DNA from: Streptomyces sp. NBC_00464
GTDB taxonomy: Bacteria > Actinomycetota > Actinomycetes > Streptomycetales > Streptomycetaceae
DNA: 64,000 bases
Direction of reading: 5' to 3'
Assembly: GCF_036013915.1 (NCBI RefSeq)
Contig: NZ_CP107899.1
Location: 2,480,001 to 2,544,000, forward strand
Within the stretch, counting starts at the first letter, position 1. Every line of letters starts with the position of its first letter. The translations under genes and the position numbers were made by a program. Positions 35,985 to 46,053 of this stretch are shown piece by piece. The notes beneath the pieces were generated by a model. It saw only the letters and a program-made list of their open reading frames with translations, did no database searches and was not told the DNA's origin.

Positions 35985-36659
35985 ATGGCGATCAGTACGG
36001 CACGGACACCGGTCCGCACGCCGGACCGGCCCATGCGCGCCGACGCGCGCCGCAATTACGACCGGCTGCTGACCGAGGCCCGTCACTCCTTCGCCGAGCA
36101 CGGTACCGACGCGTCCCTGGAGGATGTCGCGCGACGGGCGGGCGTGGGCATCGGCACCCTGTACCGGCACTTCCCGACCCGGCACGCGCTGATGAGCGCG
36201 GTCTTCCAGGAGGCCGTGGCCGCCCTGATCGCCCGCTCCCGCGAACTGGCCGGGGCGGAGCAGCCGTGCACCGGCCTGGTGGAGTGGCTGGGCGCGCTCA
36301 TCACTCATGCGGGTGAGTACCGGGGGCTGGCCCAGGCACTCATGTCGACGTGCCGGGACGAGACCTCGGCCCTGTCACCGTGCAATGTGCCGTTGCGCGA
36401 GGCGGGTTCGGTGCTGCTGGCCCGGGCGCAGTCGAGCGGGGCGGTACGGGCCGAGGTGTCCATCGACGACCTGATGCAGCTGACGAACGCGATCGCACTG
36501 GCCGCCGAGCAGTCACCGGACGATCCGGAACTGGCGGAGCGGTTGCTGACGCTGACGCTGCGGGGGCTGAGCCGTTCCGGCTCCTCCGAGCCTCCCGGCC
36601 CCTCGGCGCCGTCCAGCTCCTCCGAGCCTTCCAGCCCCTCGGCCCTCTCCGGCGCTTAA
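35985..36659 (+). CDS. TetR family transcriptional regulator
   Basis: 224 residues. Helix-turn-helix: RNYDRLLTEARHSFAEHG, then ASLEDVARRAGVGIGTLYRHFPTRHALM (about 38-65). The C-terminal ligand domain matches the common SCO-type TetR with PEVSIDD-like region. ATG 35985 has GGGAGG upstream. The last ~20 residues are a Ser/Pro-rich low-complexity tail, and the TAA stop itself lies in a dispersed repeat copy, so the tail appears to be created by repeat insertion. Confidence 0.9.
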   Translation: MAISTARTPVRTPDRPMRADARRNYDRLLTEARHSFAEHGTDASLEDVARRAGVGIGTLYRHFPTRHALMSAVFQEAVAALIARSRELAGAEQPCTGLVEWLGALITHAGEYRGLAQALMSTCRDETSALSPCNVPLREAGSVLLARAQSSGAVRAEVSIDDLMQLTNAIALAAEQSPDDPELAERLLTLTLRGLSRSGSSEPPGPSAPSSSSEPSSPSALSGA

Positions 36660-36728
36660 GGAGCGGGGGTCCGGGGCAAATCAAGCCCCTCCGGCGTTTG
36701 AGGAGCGGGGGTCCGGGGCGGAGCCCCC
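36645..36728. repeat. Dispersed GC-rich repeat, two tandem copies
   Basis: Copy 2 (36645-36676, CTCTCCGGCGCTTAAGGAG...) overlaps the end of the TetR gene and supplies its TAA stop. Copy 3 (36685-36728, GCCCCTCCGGCGTTTGAGG... to GGAGCCCCC) fills the gap before the convergent DeoR gene. They could act as a bidirectional terminator. Confidence 0.85.
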
Positions 36729-36736
36729 GAAACCCG

Positions 36737-37690
36737 CTACCGGCGGCGCAGGTCCGCCACCCGCGCCCGGTCCCCCTGACCCCCCTGGTCGGCCAGCACC
36801 GCAGCCCCCCGCACCTGCTGCGCATGCGTACGACGCTGCCCCGGCAGGGGCATGTCGCGCCGGGCGCCCCGGCCCGGCGGCGCGGTGTCGGCCGAGGCAG
36901 GCACACCTCCGGCGCCCGCCACCGCGATCTGCACGCCCTGGTCCGCCAGGGCCTGCAGCTCCGCGGCTGCCCGGTCGTCGTGCGCGGCCGGTTCGTCCGT
37001 CACCAGACGGGTGATGAGATCCGTCGGCACGGTCTGGAACATGGTGTCGGAGCCGAGCTTGGTGTGGTCGGCGAGGACCACCACCTCCCCCGCGGCCTGC
37101 ACCAGCGCCCGGTCCACGCTCGCGGAGAGCATGTTGGACGTGGAGAGTCCGCGTTCGGCGGTGAGGCCGCTTCCGGACAGGAAGGCACGCGAGACCCGCA
37201 GCCCCTGGAGCGACTGCTCGGCCCCACTGCCCACCAGGGCGTAGTTGGAACCGCGCAGGGTGCCCCCGGTCATCACCACTTCCACCCGGTTGGCATGGGC
37301 CAACGCCTGGGCGACCAGCAGCGAGTTGGTGACCACGGTCAGTCCGGGGACCCGCGCGAGCCGGCGGGCCAGCTCCTGCGTGGTCGTACCGGCGCCGACC
37401 ACAATGGCCTCGCCCTCTTCGACGAGACCGGCGGCCAGGTCGGCGATGGCGGTTTTCTCCGCGGTGGCGAGATGGGATTTCTGCGGAAAGCCGGACTCCC
37501 GCGTAAAACCGCCCGGCAAAACCGCACCGCCGTGCCGGCGGTCGAGGAGTCCTTCTGCCTCCAGTGCCCGCACGTCCCGCCGTACGGTCACTTCGGAGGT
37601 CTGGACGACGCGGGCGAGCTCACGGAGCGATACCGCCCCGTTGGCACGCACCATTTCGAGGATCAACTGACGACGTTCTGCAGCGAACAC
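36737..37690 (-). CDS. DeoR family transcriptional regulator
   Basis: 317 residues. N-terminal HTH: RRQLILEMVRANGAVSLRELARVVQTSEVTVRRDVRALEAEGLLDRRHGGAV (about 6-57). The sugar-phosphate sensing domain follows with GAGTTTQELARRL and LVTDE. The last ~60 residues, after AVAGAGG, are Arg/Gln-rich and unlike the family. Ligands of this family are phosphosugars; nucleoside genes lie 2.5 kb away but no target can be assigned. GTG start at 37690. Confidence 0.9.
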   Translation of the reverse strand: MFAAERRQLILEMVRANGAVSLRELARVVQTSEVTVRRDVRALEAEGLLDRRHGGAVLPGGFTRESGFPQKSHLATAEKTAIADLAAGLVEEGEAIVVGAGTTTQELARRLARVPGLTVVTNSLLVAQALAHANRVEVVMTGGTLRGSNYALVGSGAEQSLQGLRVSRAFLSGSGLTAERGLSTSNMLSASVDRALVQAAGEVVVLADHTKLGSDTMFQTVPTDLITRLVTDEPAAHDDRAAAELQALADQGVQIAVAGAGGVPASADTAPPGRGARRDMPLPGQRRTHAQQVRGAAVLADQGGQGDRARVADLRRR

Positions 37691-37762
37691 AAAACTGACA
37701 GTAACGTGACCGCCCGAGCGTTTTCAGGTGTTTGCGTCGAATAGCAGAAGTTGTACACACAA

Positions 37763-37790
37763 GGGGCCGCCAAGTGGTATAGGCGGCCCC
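37763..37790. terminator. Terminator after lpdA
   Basis: GGGGCCGCC (37763-37771) pairs with GGCGGCCCC (37782-37790), flanked by ACAA / TTGT. It separates lpdA from the downstream DeoR gene on the same strand. Confidence 0.75.
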
Positions 37791-37887
37791 GTTGTTGGTC
37801 CGTACTGATCGAGCGGCGGTCGCCTGACCGCCTGAGTTGCCGGGGGTTGCCGGGGAATGCCGGGTTCCCGAGGCTCCTCCGGGGCGG

Positions 37888-39327
37888 CTACCCCTCGCCC
37901 GCCTGCTTCCGGGTGTGCAACTGACGGGCCACTTCCGCGATCGATCCCGACAGGGACGGATACACAGTGAAGGCGTTTGCGATCTGTTCCACGGTCAGAT
38001 TGTTGTCGACCGCGATCGAGATGGGGTGAATCAGCTCGCTCGCCTTCGGTGCGACGACACAGCCGCCGACCACGATGCCGGTGCCGGGCCGACAGAAGAT
38101 CTTGACGAAGCCGTCCCGGATGCCCTGCATCTTCGCGCGCGGGTTGCGCAGCAGCGGGAGCTTGACGACCCGGGCGTCGATCTTGCCGGCGTCGACGTCG
38201 GCCTGGCTGTAGCCGACCGTGGCGATCTCGGGGTCGGTGAAGACGTTCGACGAGACCGTCTTCAGGTTCAGCGGGGCCACCGCGTCACCGAGGAAGTGGT
38301 ACATCGCGATCCGGCCCTGCATGGCCGCGACGGAGGCGAGGGCGAAGATCCCGGTGACGTCACCGGCCGCGTAGACGCCGGGCGCACTGGTGCGGGAGAC
38401 CTTGTCGGTCCAGATGTGACCCGAGTCCTTGAGCCGGACCCCGGCCTCCTCCAGGCCCATGCCCGCGCTGTTCGGGATCGCGCCGACCGCCATCAGGCAG
38501 TGCGAGCCGGTGATGACCCGGCCGTCGGCGAGGGTCACCTCGACCCGGTCGCCGACCCGCTTGGCGGACTGGGCGCGGGAGCGGGCCATCACGTTCATGC
38601 CGCGGCGCCGGAAGACGTCCTCCAGGACGGCCGCCGCGTCCGGGTCCTCGCCCGGCAGCACCCGGTCCCGGGACGAGACGAGGGTGACGCGCGAGCCGAG
38701 GGCCTGGTAGGCGCCGGCGAACTCGGCGCCGGTGACACCCGAGCCGACCACGATGAGCTCCTCGGGGAGCTCGTCGAGGTCGTAGACCTGGGTCCAGTTC
38801 AGGATCCGCTCGCCGTCGGGGAGCGCGTCCGGGATCTCCCGGGGGTGACCGCCGGTGGCGATCAGCACGGCGTCGGCAGTGAGCGTCTCCTCCGTGCCGT
38901 CGGCCGCGGTGACGACGACCTGACGCGAGCCGTCGGCGGCCTGGAGGCCCTCCAGCCGGCCACGTCCGCGCATCACCCTGGCTCCCGCCCGGGTGACGGA
39001 TGCGGTGATGTCATGGGACTGGGCGAGCGCCAGGCGCTTCACCCGTCGGTTGACCTTGCCCAGGTCCACGCCGACCACGCGCGCCGCCTGCTCCATGTGC
39101 GGCGTGTCGTCCGCGACGATGATGCCGAGCTCCTCGTACGAGGAGTCGAAGGTGGTCATCACCTCTGCCGTCGCGATCAGGGTCTTCGAGGGCACGCAGT
39201 CGGTGAGCACGGACGCGCCGCCGAGGCCGTCGCAGTCGACGACGGTCACCTCCGCGCCGAGCTGGGCGCCCACCAATGCCGCCTCGTACCCGCCGGGTCC
39301 GCCGCCGATGATCACGATCCGGGTCAC
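37888..39327 (-). CDS. lpdA: NAD(P)H-quinone dehydrogenase LpdA (dihydrolipoamide dehydrogenase-like)
   Basis: 479-residue flavoprotein of the pyridine-nucleotide disulfide reductase family. FAD motif TRIVIIGGGPGGYEAAL, NAD(P) motif VVGSGVTGAEFAGAY, second FAD motif GVYAAGDVTGIFALASVA, and C-terminal dimer domain. The redox-active CxxxxC is absent: the site reads GGASVLTDCVPSK with one Cys, and the C-terminal HPxxxE is not intact. This matches M. tuberculosis LpdA (Rv3303c), a quinone reductase, not lipoamide dehydrogenase. GTG 39327. Confidence 0.88.
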   Translation of the reverse strand: MTRIVIIGGGPGGYEAALVGAQLGAEVTVVDCDGLGGASVLTDCVPSKTLIATAEVMTTFDSSYEELGIIVADDTPHMEQAARVVGVDLGKVNRRVKRLALAQSHDITASVTRAGARVMRGRGRLEGLQAADGSRQVVVTAADGTEETLTADAVLIATGGHPREIPDALPDGERILNWTQVYDLDELPEELIVVGSGVTGAEFAGAYQALGSRVTLVSSRDRVLPGEDPDAAAVLEDVFRRRGMNVMARSRAQSAKRVGDRVEVTLADGRVITGSHCLMAVGAIPNSAGMGLEEAGVRLKDSGHIWTDKVSRTSAPGVYAAGDVTGIFALASVAAMQGRIAMYHFLGDAVAPLNLKTVSSNVFTDPEIATVGYSQADVDAGKIDARVVKLPLLRNPRAKMQGIRDGFVKIFCRPGTGIVVGGCVVAPKASELIHPISIAVDNNLTVEQIANAFTVYPSLSGSIAEVARQLHTRKQAGEG

Positions 39328-39545
39328 GAAAAGTCCGCCTCGCGTTTCTCGTCCCTCGGCCGTCTGCTGTCCCGGCCGGGGGTCCGGGGGGCCGCCCCGG
39401 GGGAATGCAGTACGTACTTCATTGTCCCGCACGCGCCAAGGTGCTTCGCCCCGGGGCCCTCCATACGTGCGCCGGGGCGCCCCGGACAGGGTTGTTCCTC
39501 TCAGGAATCGACGCTCCCGGTGTCACCTCCCGTACCCTCGATCCC

Positions 39546-39983
39546 ATGTCGCTCTACGCCGCGTACGCCGGCAACCTCGACGCGCGGCTGATGACGCGCC
39601 GCGCACCCCACTCCCCGCTGCGCGGCACCGGCTGGCTGAACGGCTGGCGGCTGACGTTCGGCGGCGAGCAGATGGGCTGGGAGGGCGCGCTGGCCACGGT
39701 GGTCGAGGCGCCGCGCTCCCAGGTCTTCGTGGCGCTGTACGACCTGGCGCCGATGGACGAGGACTCCATGGACCGCTGGGAGGGCGTCGGCCTGGACATC
39801 TACCGCCGCATGCGGGTCCGGGTGCACACCCTGGACGGCGAGGAGCCGGCCTGGATGTATGTACTGAACGGGTACGAGGGCGGGCTGCCGTCCGCCCGCT
39901 ACCTGGGCGAGATCGCCGACGCCGCCGACTCCGCGGGCGCGCCGCACGATTATGTGATGGAACTCCGCAAGCGCCCCTGCTGA
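39546..39983 (+). CDS. Gamma-glutamylcyclotransferase-like protein
   Basis: 145 residues starting SLYAAYAGNLDARLMTRRAP, matching the YGSN-type (here YAGN) glycine loop of gamma-glutamylcyclotransferase/AIG2-like folds, with the conserved Tyr-rich VYVLNGYEGGLPSARYLGEI at the C-terminal side. The candidate catalytic Glu would lie in LYDLAPMDEDSMDRWEGVG. Substrate unknown. Followed by the nucleoside phosphorylase gene after a 135-base regulatory gap. Confidence 0.82.
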   Translation: MSLYAAYAGNLDARLMTRRAPHSPLRGTGWLNGWRLTFGGEQMGWEGALATVVEAPRSQVFVALYDLAPMDEDSMDRWEGVGLDIYRRMRVRVHTLDGEEPAWMYVLNGYEGGLPSARYLGEIADAADSAGAPHDYVMELRKRPC

Positions 39984-40067
39984 GCTCCACGGGGCCGCCC
40001 TGATCTGCTCTTTCACCTGATCACGGCGCGCTGACTGTGGGAACACACGAACGAACACGGTGAGACT

Positions 40068-40118
40068 CTGTACAGGAGCATCTACGCGCGTAGGGCTTCA
40101 GCGGTTACGCTCATCCGC
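40068..40118 (+). promoter_or_regulatory. Promoter/operator of the purine nucleoside phosphorylase gene
   Basis: CTGTACAG (40068-40075) and the perfect palindrome CTACGCGCGTAG (40082-40093) precede a -10-like TACGCT (40106-40111), seven bases before the GTG start, which suggests a leaderless transcript. The same arrangement is found before deoC at 56851-56887, with the 12-mer one helical turn (11 bases) closer to the -10. No ribosome site is present. Confidence 0.7.
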
Positions 40119-40943
40119 GTGAACGCATCAGTTATTCCGGACCACATCCAGGGCGACCCGCACGCCGCCGCCGCCGACGCCGCCGCCCGCCTGCGCGAGC
40201 TGACCGGCGCCGAGACCCACGACGTCGCCCTCGTGATGGGCTCCGGCTGGGCGCCGGCCGGCGATGCGCTCGGCACACCGGAGGCCGAGTTCCCGGTGAC
40301 GGACCTGCCCGGATTCCCGGCCCCGGCCGTCGAGGGCCACGGCGGCACGATCCGCTCGTACCGCATCGGCGAGAAGCGCGCCCTGGTCTTCCTCGGCCGT
40401 ACGCACTACTACGAGGGCCGTGGCGTCGCCGCCGTGGCGCACGGGGTGCGTACCGCCGTCGCCGCGGGCTGCAGGACCGTCGTGCTGACGAACGGCTGCG
40501 GCGGACTGCGCGAGGGCATGCGCCCCGGACAGCCGGTCCTGATCAGCGACCACATCAACCTCACGGCGGCGTCGCCGATCATCGGCGCCAACTTCGTCGA
40601 CCTGACCGACCTGTACTCCCCGCGGCTGCGGGCGCTGTGCAAGGAGATCGACGAGACCCTCGAAGAGGGCGTGTACGTGCAGTTCCCCGGCCCGCACTAC
40701 GAGACCCCGGCCGAGATCAACATGGTCCGCGTGATGGGCGGCGACCTCGTCGGCATGTCCACCGTGCTGGAGGCCATCGCGGCCCGCGAGGCGGGTGCGG
40801 AGGTGCTGGGCATCTCCCTGGTGACGAACCTGGCGGCGGGCCTGAGCGGGGAGCCGCTGAACCACGAAGAGGTGCTGCAGGCGGGGCGCGACTCGGCGAC
40901 TCAGATGGGCTCGCTGCTGGCGAGGGTCCTGGACCGGATCTGA
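40119..40943 (+). CDS. Purine nucleoside phosphorylase (trimeric type)
   Basis: Phosphorolyses inosine, guanosine and deoxy forms to base plus (deoxy)ribose-1-phosphate. 274 residues. Family signature: VMGSGW near residue 40, GRTHYYEGRG (phosphate site), LTNGCGGLREGM, DHINLTAASPIIG, and FPGPHYETPAEINM (base-site Glu). Probable leaderless GTG start. The neighbouring phosphomutase and the distant deoC can complete conversion of deoxyribose-1-phosphate to acetaldehyde and glyceraldehyde-3-phosphate. Confidence 0.93.
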   Translation: MNASVIPDHIQGDPHAAAADAAARLRELTGAETHDVALVMGSGWAPAGDALGTPEAEFPVTDLPGFPAPAVEGHGGTIRSYRIGEKRALVFLGRTHYYEGRGVAAVAHGVRTAVAAGCRTVVLTNGCGGLREGMRPGQPVLISDHINLTAASPIIGANFVDLTDLYSPRLRALCKEIDETLEEGVYVQFPGPHYETPAEINMVRVMGGDLVGMSTVLEAIAAREAGAEVLGISLVTNLAAGLSGEPLNHEEVLQAGRDSATQMGSLLARVLDRI

Positions 40944-41041
40944 CCGCGCGGCGGCGCCTTTCGGGGCGCTGCCCCCGTACCCCCGCTCCTCGATCTCCCC
41001 CGGACTCCGTCCGGGGGACCCCCAGGGGCTTGAGAAATCCA

Positions 41042-41086
41042 GCCCCGCCGGCGTTTGAGGCGCGGGGGCCCTGGGGCGGAGCCCCC
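41042..41086. repeat. Dispersed GC-rich repeat, copy 4
   Basis: GCCCCGCCGGCGTTTGAGG ... GGGGCGGAGCCCCC, preceded at 40986-41030 by another GC-rich hairpin (CCCCCGGACTCCGTCCGGGGG). Located between the phosphorylase and phosphomutase genes on the same strand. Confidence 0.8.
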
Positions 41087-41175
41087 GGTTACGGGAAGGG
41101 GCGGGCAGGGGACAAGGCCCGCCGCAGGCGCCCACCCGCAACAACCCCACACAGACCGCGAGGAAGGCGGACACC

Positions 41176-42819
41176 GTGACGACGCAGGACCTCATCGCCC
41201 GAGCCAGGACCTGGCTCGCCGAGGACCCCGACCCCGAGACCCGCGACGAGCTCGCGAAGCTCATCGACGCCGAGGACCTCGACGAGCTCGGCGCACGGTT
41301 CGCCGGCACGCTCCAGTTCGGCACCGCCGGACTCCGCGGTGAGATCGGTGCCGGGCCCATGCGGATGAACCGCGCCGTCGTCATCCGCGCCGCTGCCGGG
41401 CTCGCCGCGTACCTGAAGGACCGGGGGCAGGAGGGCGGCCTCGTCGTCATCGGCTACGACGCCCGCTACAAGTCCACCGACTTCGCCCGGGACACCGCAG
41501 CCGTGATGACCGGCGCCGGACTGCGGGCCGCGGTACTCCCCCGCCCGCTCCCCACCCCCGTACTGGCCTACGCCATAAGGCATCTGGGTGCCGTCGCCGG
41601 CGTCGAGGTCACCGCCAGCCACAACCCGCCGCGCGACAACGGCTACAAGGTCTACCTCGGCGACGGCTCGCAGATCGTGCCGCCGGCCGACGGCGAGATC
41701 GCCGCCGCGATCGCCGCGGTCGGCCCGCTGGACACCGTGCCCCGCCCCGACAGCGGCTGGGAGACCCTCGGTGACGAGGTCCTGGGCGCCTATCTGGCGC
41801 GTACGGACACCGTGCTGGCCGCGGGCTCGCCCCGTACCGCCCGGGTCGTCTACACGGCCATGCACGGCGTCGGCACCTCCGTGCTCACCGCCGCCTTCGA
41901 CCGCGCCGGCTTCCCCGCCCCGGTCCTCGTCGCCGAACAGGCCGAGCCCGACCCCGCGTTCCCCACCGTGGCCTTCCCCAACCCGGAAGAGCCCGGCGCG
42001 ATGGACCTCGCCTTCGCCACCGCGCGCCGCTCGGACCCCGACATCATCATCGCCAACGACCCGGACGCGGACCGCTGCGCCGTCGCCGTCCCGGACCCGG
42101 CGGCGGACGGCGGCTGGCGGATGCTGAGCGGCGACGAGGTCGGCGCACTGCTCGCCGCCCACCTCGTCCGCCGCGGTGTCACCGGTGTGTTCGCCGAGTC
42201 GATCGTGTCCTCGTCCCTCCTCGGCCGGATCGCCGAGAAGGCGGGCCTCGGCTACGAGGAGACGCTGACCGGCTTCAAGTGGATCGCCCGCGTGGACGGT
42301 CTGCGGTACGGATACGAGGAGGCGCTCGGCTACTGCGTCGACCCGGACGGCGTCCGCGACAAGGACGGCATCACCGCCGCGCTCCTGGTCGCCGAACTCG
42401 CCTCCGTACTCAAGGAACACGGCCGCACGCTGCTCGACCTGCTGGACGATCTGGCGGTCGAGCACGGGCTGCACGCCACCGACCAGCTGTCGGTCCGGGT
42501 CGAGGACCTGTCCGTCATCGCGGACGCCATGCGGCGCCTGCGCGAGCAGCCGCCGACCGCACTCGCGGGCCTGGCCGTCACCTCGGCCGAGGACCTTGTC
42601 CACGGTACGGAGCTGCTGCCTCCCACCGACGGACTGCGCTACCACCTGGAGGGCGCCCGGGTGATCGTCCGCCCGAGCGGCACCGAGCCGAAGCTCAAGT
42701 GCTACCTGGAGGTCGTGGTGCCGGTCGGATCGGCCGACGGACTGCCCGCGGCCCGCGCGAAGGGCGCGGAACTGCTGGCCGGCATCAAGCGGGACCTGGC
42801 GGCCGCGGCCGGAATCTGA
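41176..42819 (+). CDS. Phospho-sugar mutase (phosphomannomutase/phosphopentomutase type)
   Basis: 547-residue alpha-D-phosphohexomutase family enzyme. Phosphoserine loop TASHNPPRDNGYK (Ser near residue 148), metal loop NDPDADRCAV, sugar-binding region GYEEALGYCV, phosphate-binding RPSGTEPKLK. Length and sequence style fit the PGM2-like group, which includes phosphopentomutases and glucose-1,6-bisphosphate enzymes. Being next to the nucleoside phosphorylase gene, a pentomutase role is plausible, but annotation pipelines would say phosphomannomutase. Confidence 0.9.
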   Translation: MTTQDLIARARTWLAEDPDPETRDELAKLIDAEDLDELGARFAGTLQFGTAGLRGEIGAGPMRMNRAVVIRAAAGLAAYLKDRGQEGGLVVIGYDARYKSTDFARDTAAVMTGAGLRAAVLPRPLPTPVLAYAIRHLGAVAGVEVTASHNPPRDNGYKVYLGDGSQIVPPADGEIAAAIAAVGPLDTVPRPDSGWETLGDEVLGAYLARTDTVLAAGSPRTARVVYTAMHGVGTSVLTAAFDRAGFPAPVLVAEQAEPDPAFPTVAFPNPEEPGAMDLAFATARRSDPDIIIANDPDADRCAVAVPDPAADGGWRMLSGDEVGALLAAHLVRRGVTGVFAESIVSSSLLGRIAEKAGLGYEETLTGFKWIARVDGLRYGYEEALGYCVDPDGVRDKDGITAALLVAELASVLKEHGRTLLDLLDDLAVEHGLHATDQLSVRVEDLSVIADAMRRLREQPPTALAGLAVTSAEDLVHGTELLPPTDGLRYHLEGARVIVRPSGTEPKLKCYLEVVVPVGSADGLPAARAKGAELLAGIKRDLAAAAGI

Positions 42820-42912
42820 CCCGGCGGAATCATCCGGCACCAGCCGCTCCGCTTGGGGGCGGTGACATTCGCCTGAGGTGAAAAGGTGGCCCCGTCCGTA
42901 CCGGTGGAGGAG

Positions 42913-43097
42913 TCACCCGAAGCGGCCGTTCACATAGTCGGCGGTCCGGCTGTCCTGTGGGCGGTGGAACATGTCGTCGGTCGGTCCGTGTTCGACGATG
43001 ACGCCGGGGGTGCCCTGTTCGGCCAGGAAGAACGCGCAGTGGTCGGAAACCCGCGCCGCCTGCTGCATGTTGTGCGTGACGATGACGATGGTCCCGC
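42913..43097 (-). pseudogene. pstB: 3' fragment of phosphate ABC transporter ATPase gene pstB
   Basis: About 60 residues in frame match the C-terminus of Pst[37 protein letters not shown], and the ending [13 protein letters not shown] with its natural stop. Everything upstream (Walker A, signature, Walker B) is missing; the homology ends abruptly at about 43097, next to the stop codon of another gene. No start codon or other pst genes are present. This is a recombination scar marking the left edge of the accessory block. Confidence 0.85.
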
Positions 43098-43346
43098 CTA
43101 CTTGAGATCCGCGAGGGGTGTGTGCTGCACCCCGCCCGTCAACTCCACGGCACGCGCGCACACTTCGTCGAAGGCGGCCGGACACTCCCCGTACTCCGCG
43201 TGGGAACCGGCGGACACCGCGACCACGCGACCGTTCTGCGCGATCATCCGCCACTCGTACCCGCCGTCCGCCCCGACATCGACCCGGCACCGCGCCCCAC
43301 CGGCCCCGGATCTCCCTCCGCCATCGGTTCCGCCGGAACTCGCCAT
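43098..43346 (-). CDS. Small DUF1508 (YegP-like) protein
   Basis: About 82 residues. After a Gly/Ser-rich N-terminus the sequence [21 protein letters not shown] resembles the DUF1508 fold (FY..G.WRWRL.A.NG..IA.S). ATG 43346 (MASSGGTD) is used; an upstream start at 43394 is possible. Its stop touches the pstB remnant. It is a single-domain protein, half the length of two-repeat YegP proteins. Confidence 0.6.
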   Translation of the reverse strand: MASSGGTDGGGRSGAGGARCRVDVGADGGYEWRMIAQNGRVVAVSAGSHAEYGECPAAFDEVCARAVELTGGVQHTPLADLK

Positions 43347-43534
43347 CACGCCCCACCCCCCGCCGCCCGATCGGATGCCGGGCGGCAGGCGCAATGTATG
43401 GAGACAGAAGTGACCGGCGGGACCGAAAGAAGCCTGAACGGTCCGCTTTCACAAGGAAGTTGCCTGTAGGGAGCCCGGCATACACGCAAGCGTTCCGGCG
43501 GTGTCGTGCAGCGGCGGGGCCGGCCGCGGATCGC

Positions 43535-44284
43535 TCAGGCGAGCGGGAAGTACCGGGTGAAGGACGACGCGTCGACGGCGAGAAGGCCGCTGAACGGCTG
43601 GTTCAGCTGGTAGACGAGCACCACGGTGAACGCGATCAGCGCGGTGAGCCCCATGACCATGGTGACGTGGGTGAGGTTTCGTTTGACGCCGAACATGAAC
43701 ATGAACGCCACGGTGAGGGCACCGCCGATGATCAGTCCGAGCCACAGGGTCGGGGACAGGGTGTTGAGGACGTCGGCCTCCCGTCCGCGCCGTGCGTCGT
43801 CCAACGTACTGAGTTGCGCGAGGACTTCCTGCACGGTGGCCTGCTGCACGGGCGTCGCACCGTCGGGGACCTGGTTGGCGGTACGCACCTGGTGCAGGAG
43901 GGTCCAGCCCTCCGCGCCGAGCGGTTGCCCTCCCACCATCGAGGGGAACTCGGCGCCGACCACGTGGTGGACGTAGGCCGCCATCGACGTACGCACCTGC
44001 TCGGCGTTGCCCGGGGGCAGTCCGTCGGCCAGCAGATAGACCTGATGGGCCGCACTGGCCTCGGTCTGCACATGCCCCTCGGCGCCGGAACGGGTCTCCC
44101 AGACCGACACCAGCGACAGCCCCAGGATCAGCGCGTAGAGCACGCCGACCATCATCGAGATGTACTCGGCCACGTCCTCGCGCGGTTCGTCGTCGGGGTC
44201 CGCGGGCCAGTAGCGGTGTCGTACGAGCACGCATGCGGCAGAGAGCATGGCGACGCCGAGAACGATGGCGATGATTTCGGTCAT
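43535..44284 (-). CDS. DUF4239 (bestrophin-like) membrane protein
   Basis: 249 residues, four predicted helices: [37 protein letters not shown], then a ~110-residue soluble loop, [19 protein letters not shown] and [21 protein letters not shown], ending in the typical LNQPFSG...F segment. The family is distantly related to bestrophin channels but its function is unknown. It starts 57 bases after the surface-protein gene on the same strand. Confidence 0.85.
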   Translation of the reverse strand: MTEIIAIVLGVAMLSAACVLVRHRYWPADPDDEPREDVAEYISMMVGVLYALILGLSLVSVWETRSGAEGHVQTEASAAHQVYLLADGLPPGNAEQVRTSMAAYVHHVVGAEFPSMVGGQPLGAEGWTLLHQVRTANQVPDGATPVQQATVQEVLAQLSTLDDARRGREADVLNTLSPTLWLGLIIGGALTVAFMFMFGVKRNLTHVTMVMGLTALIAFTVVLVYQLNQPFSGLLAVDASSFTRYFPLA

Positions 44285-44340
44285 CGGGGTCCGGCTCCTG
44301 TCGGCGGAGGTGGGTCACGGCGGGGCGGTCCGGCCACCCG

Positions 44341-46053
<1,713 letters not shown>

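Noticed and set aside
37888..39327. Calling this gene lipoamide dehydrogenase
   Set aside because: The CxxxxC redox pair is missing, and no 2-oxoacid dehydrogenase genes are adjacent; quinone reductase LpdA fits better.
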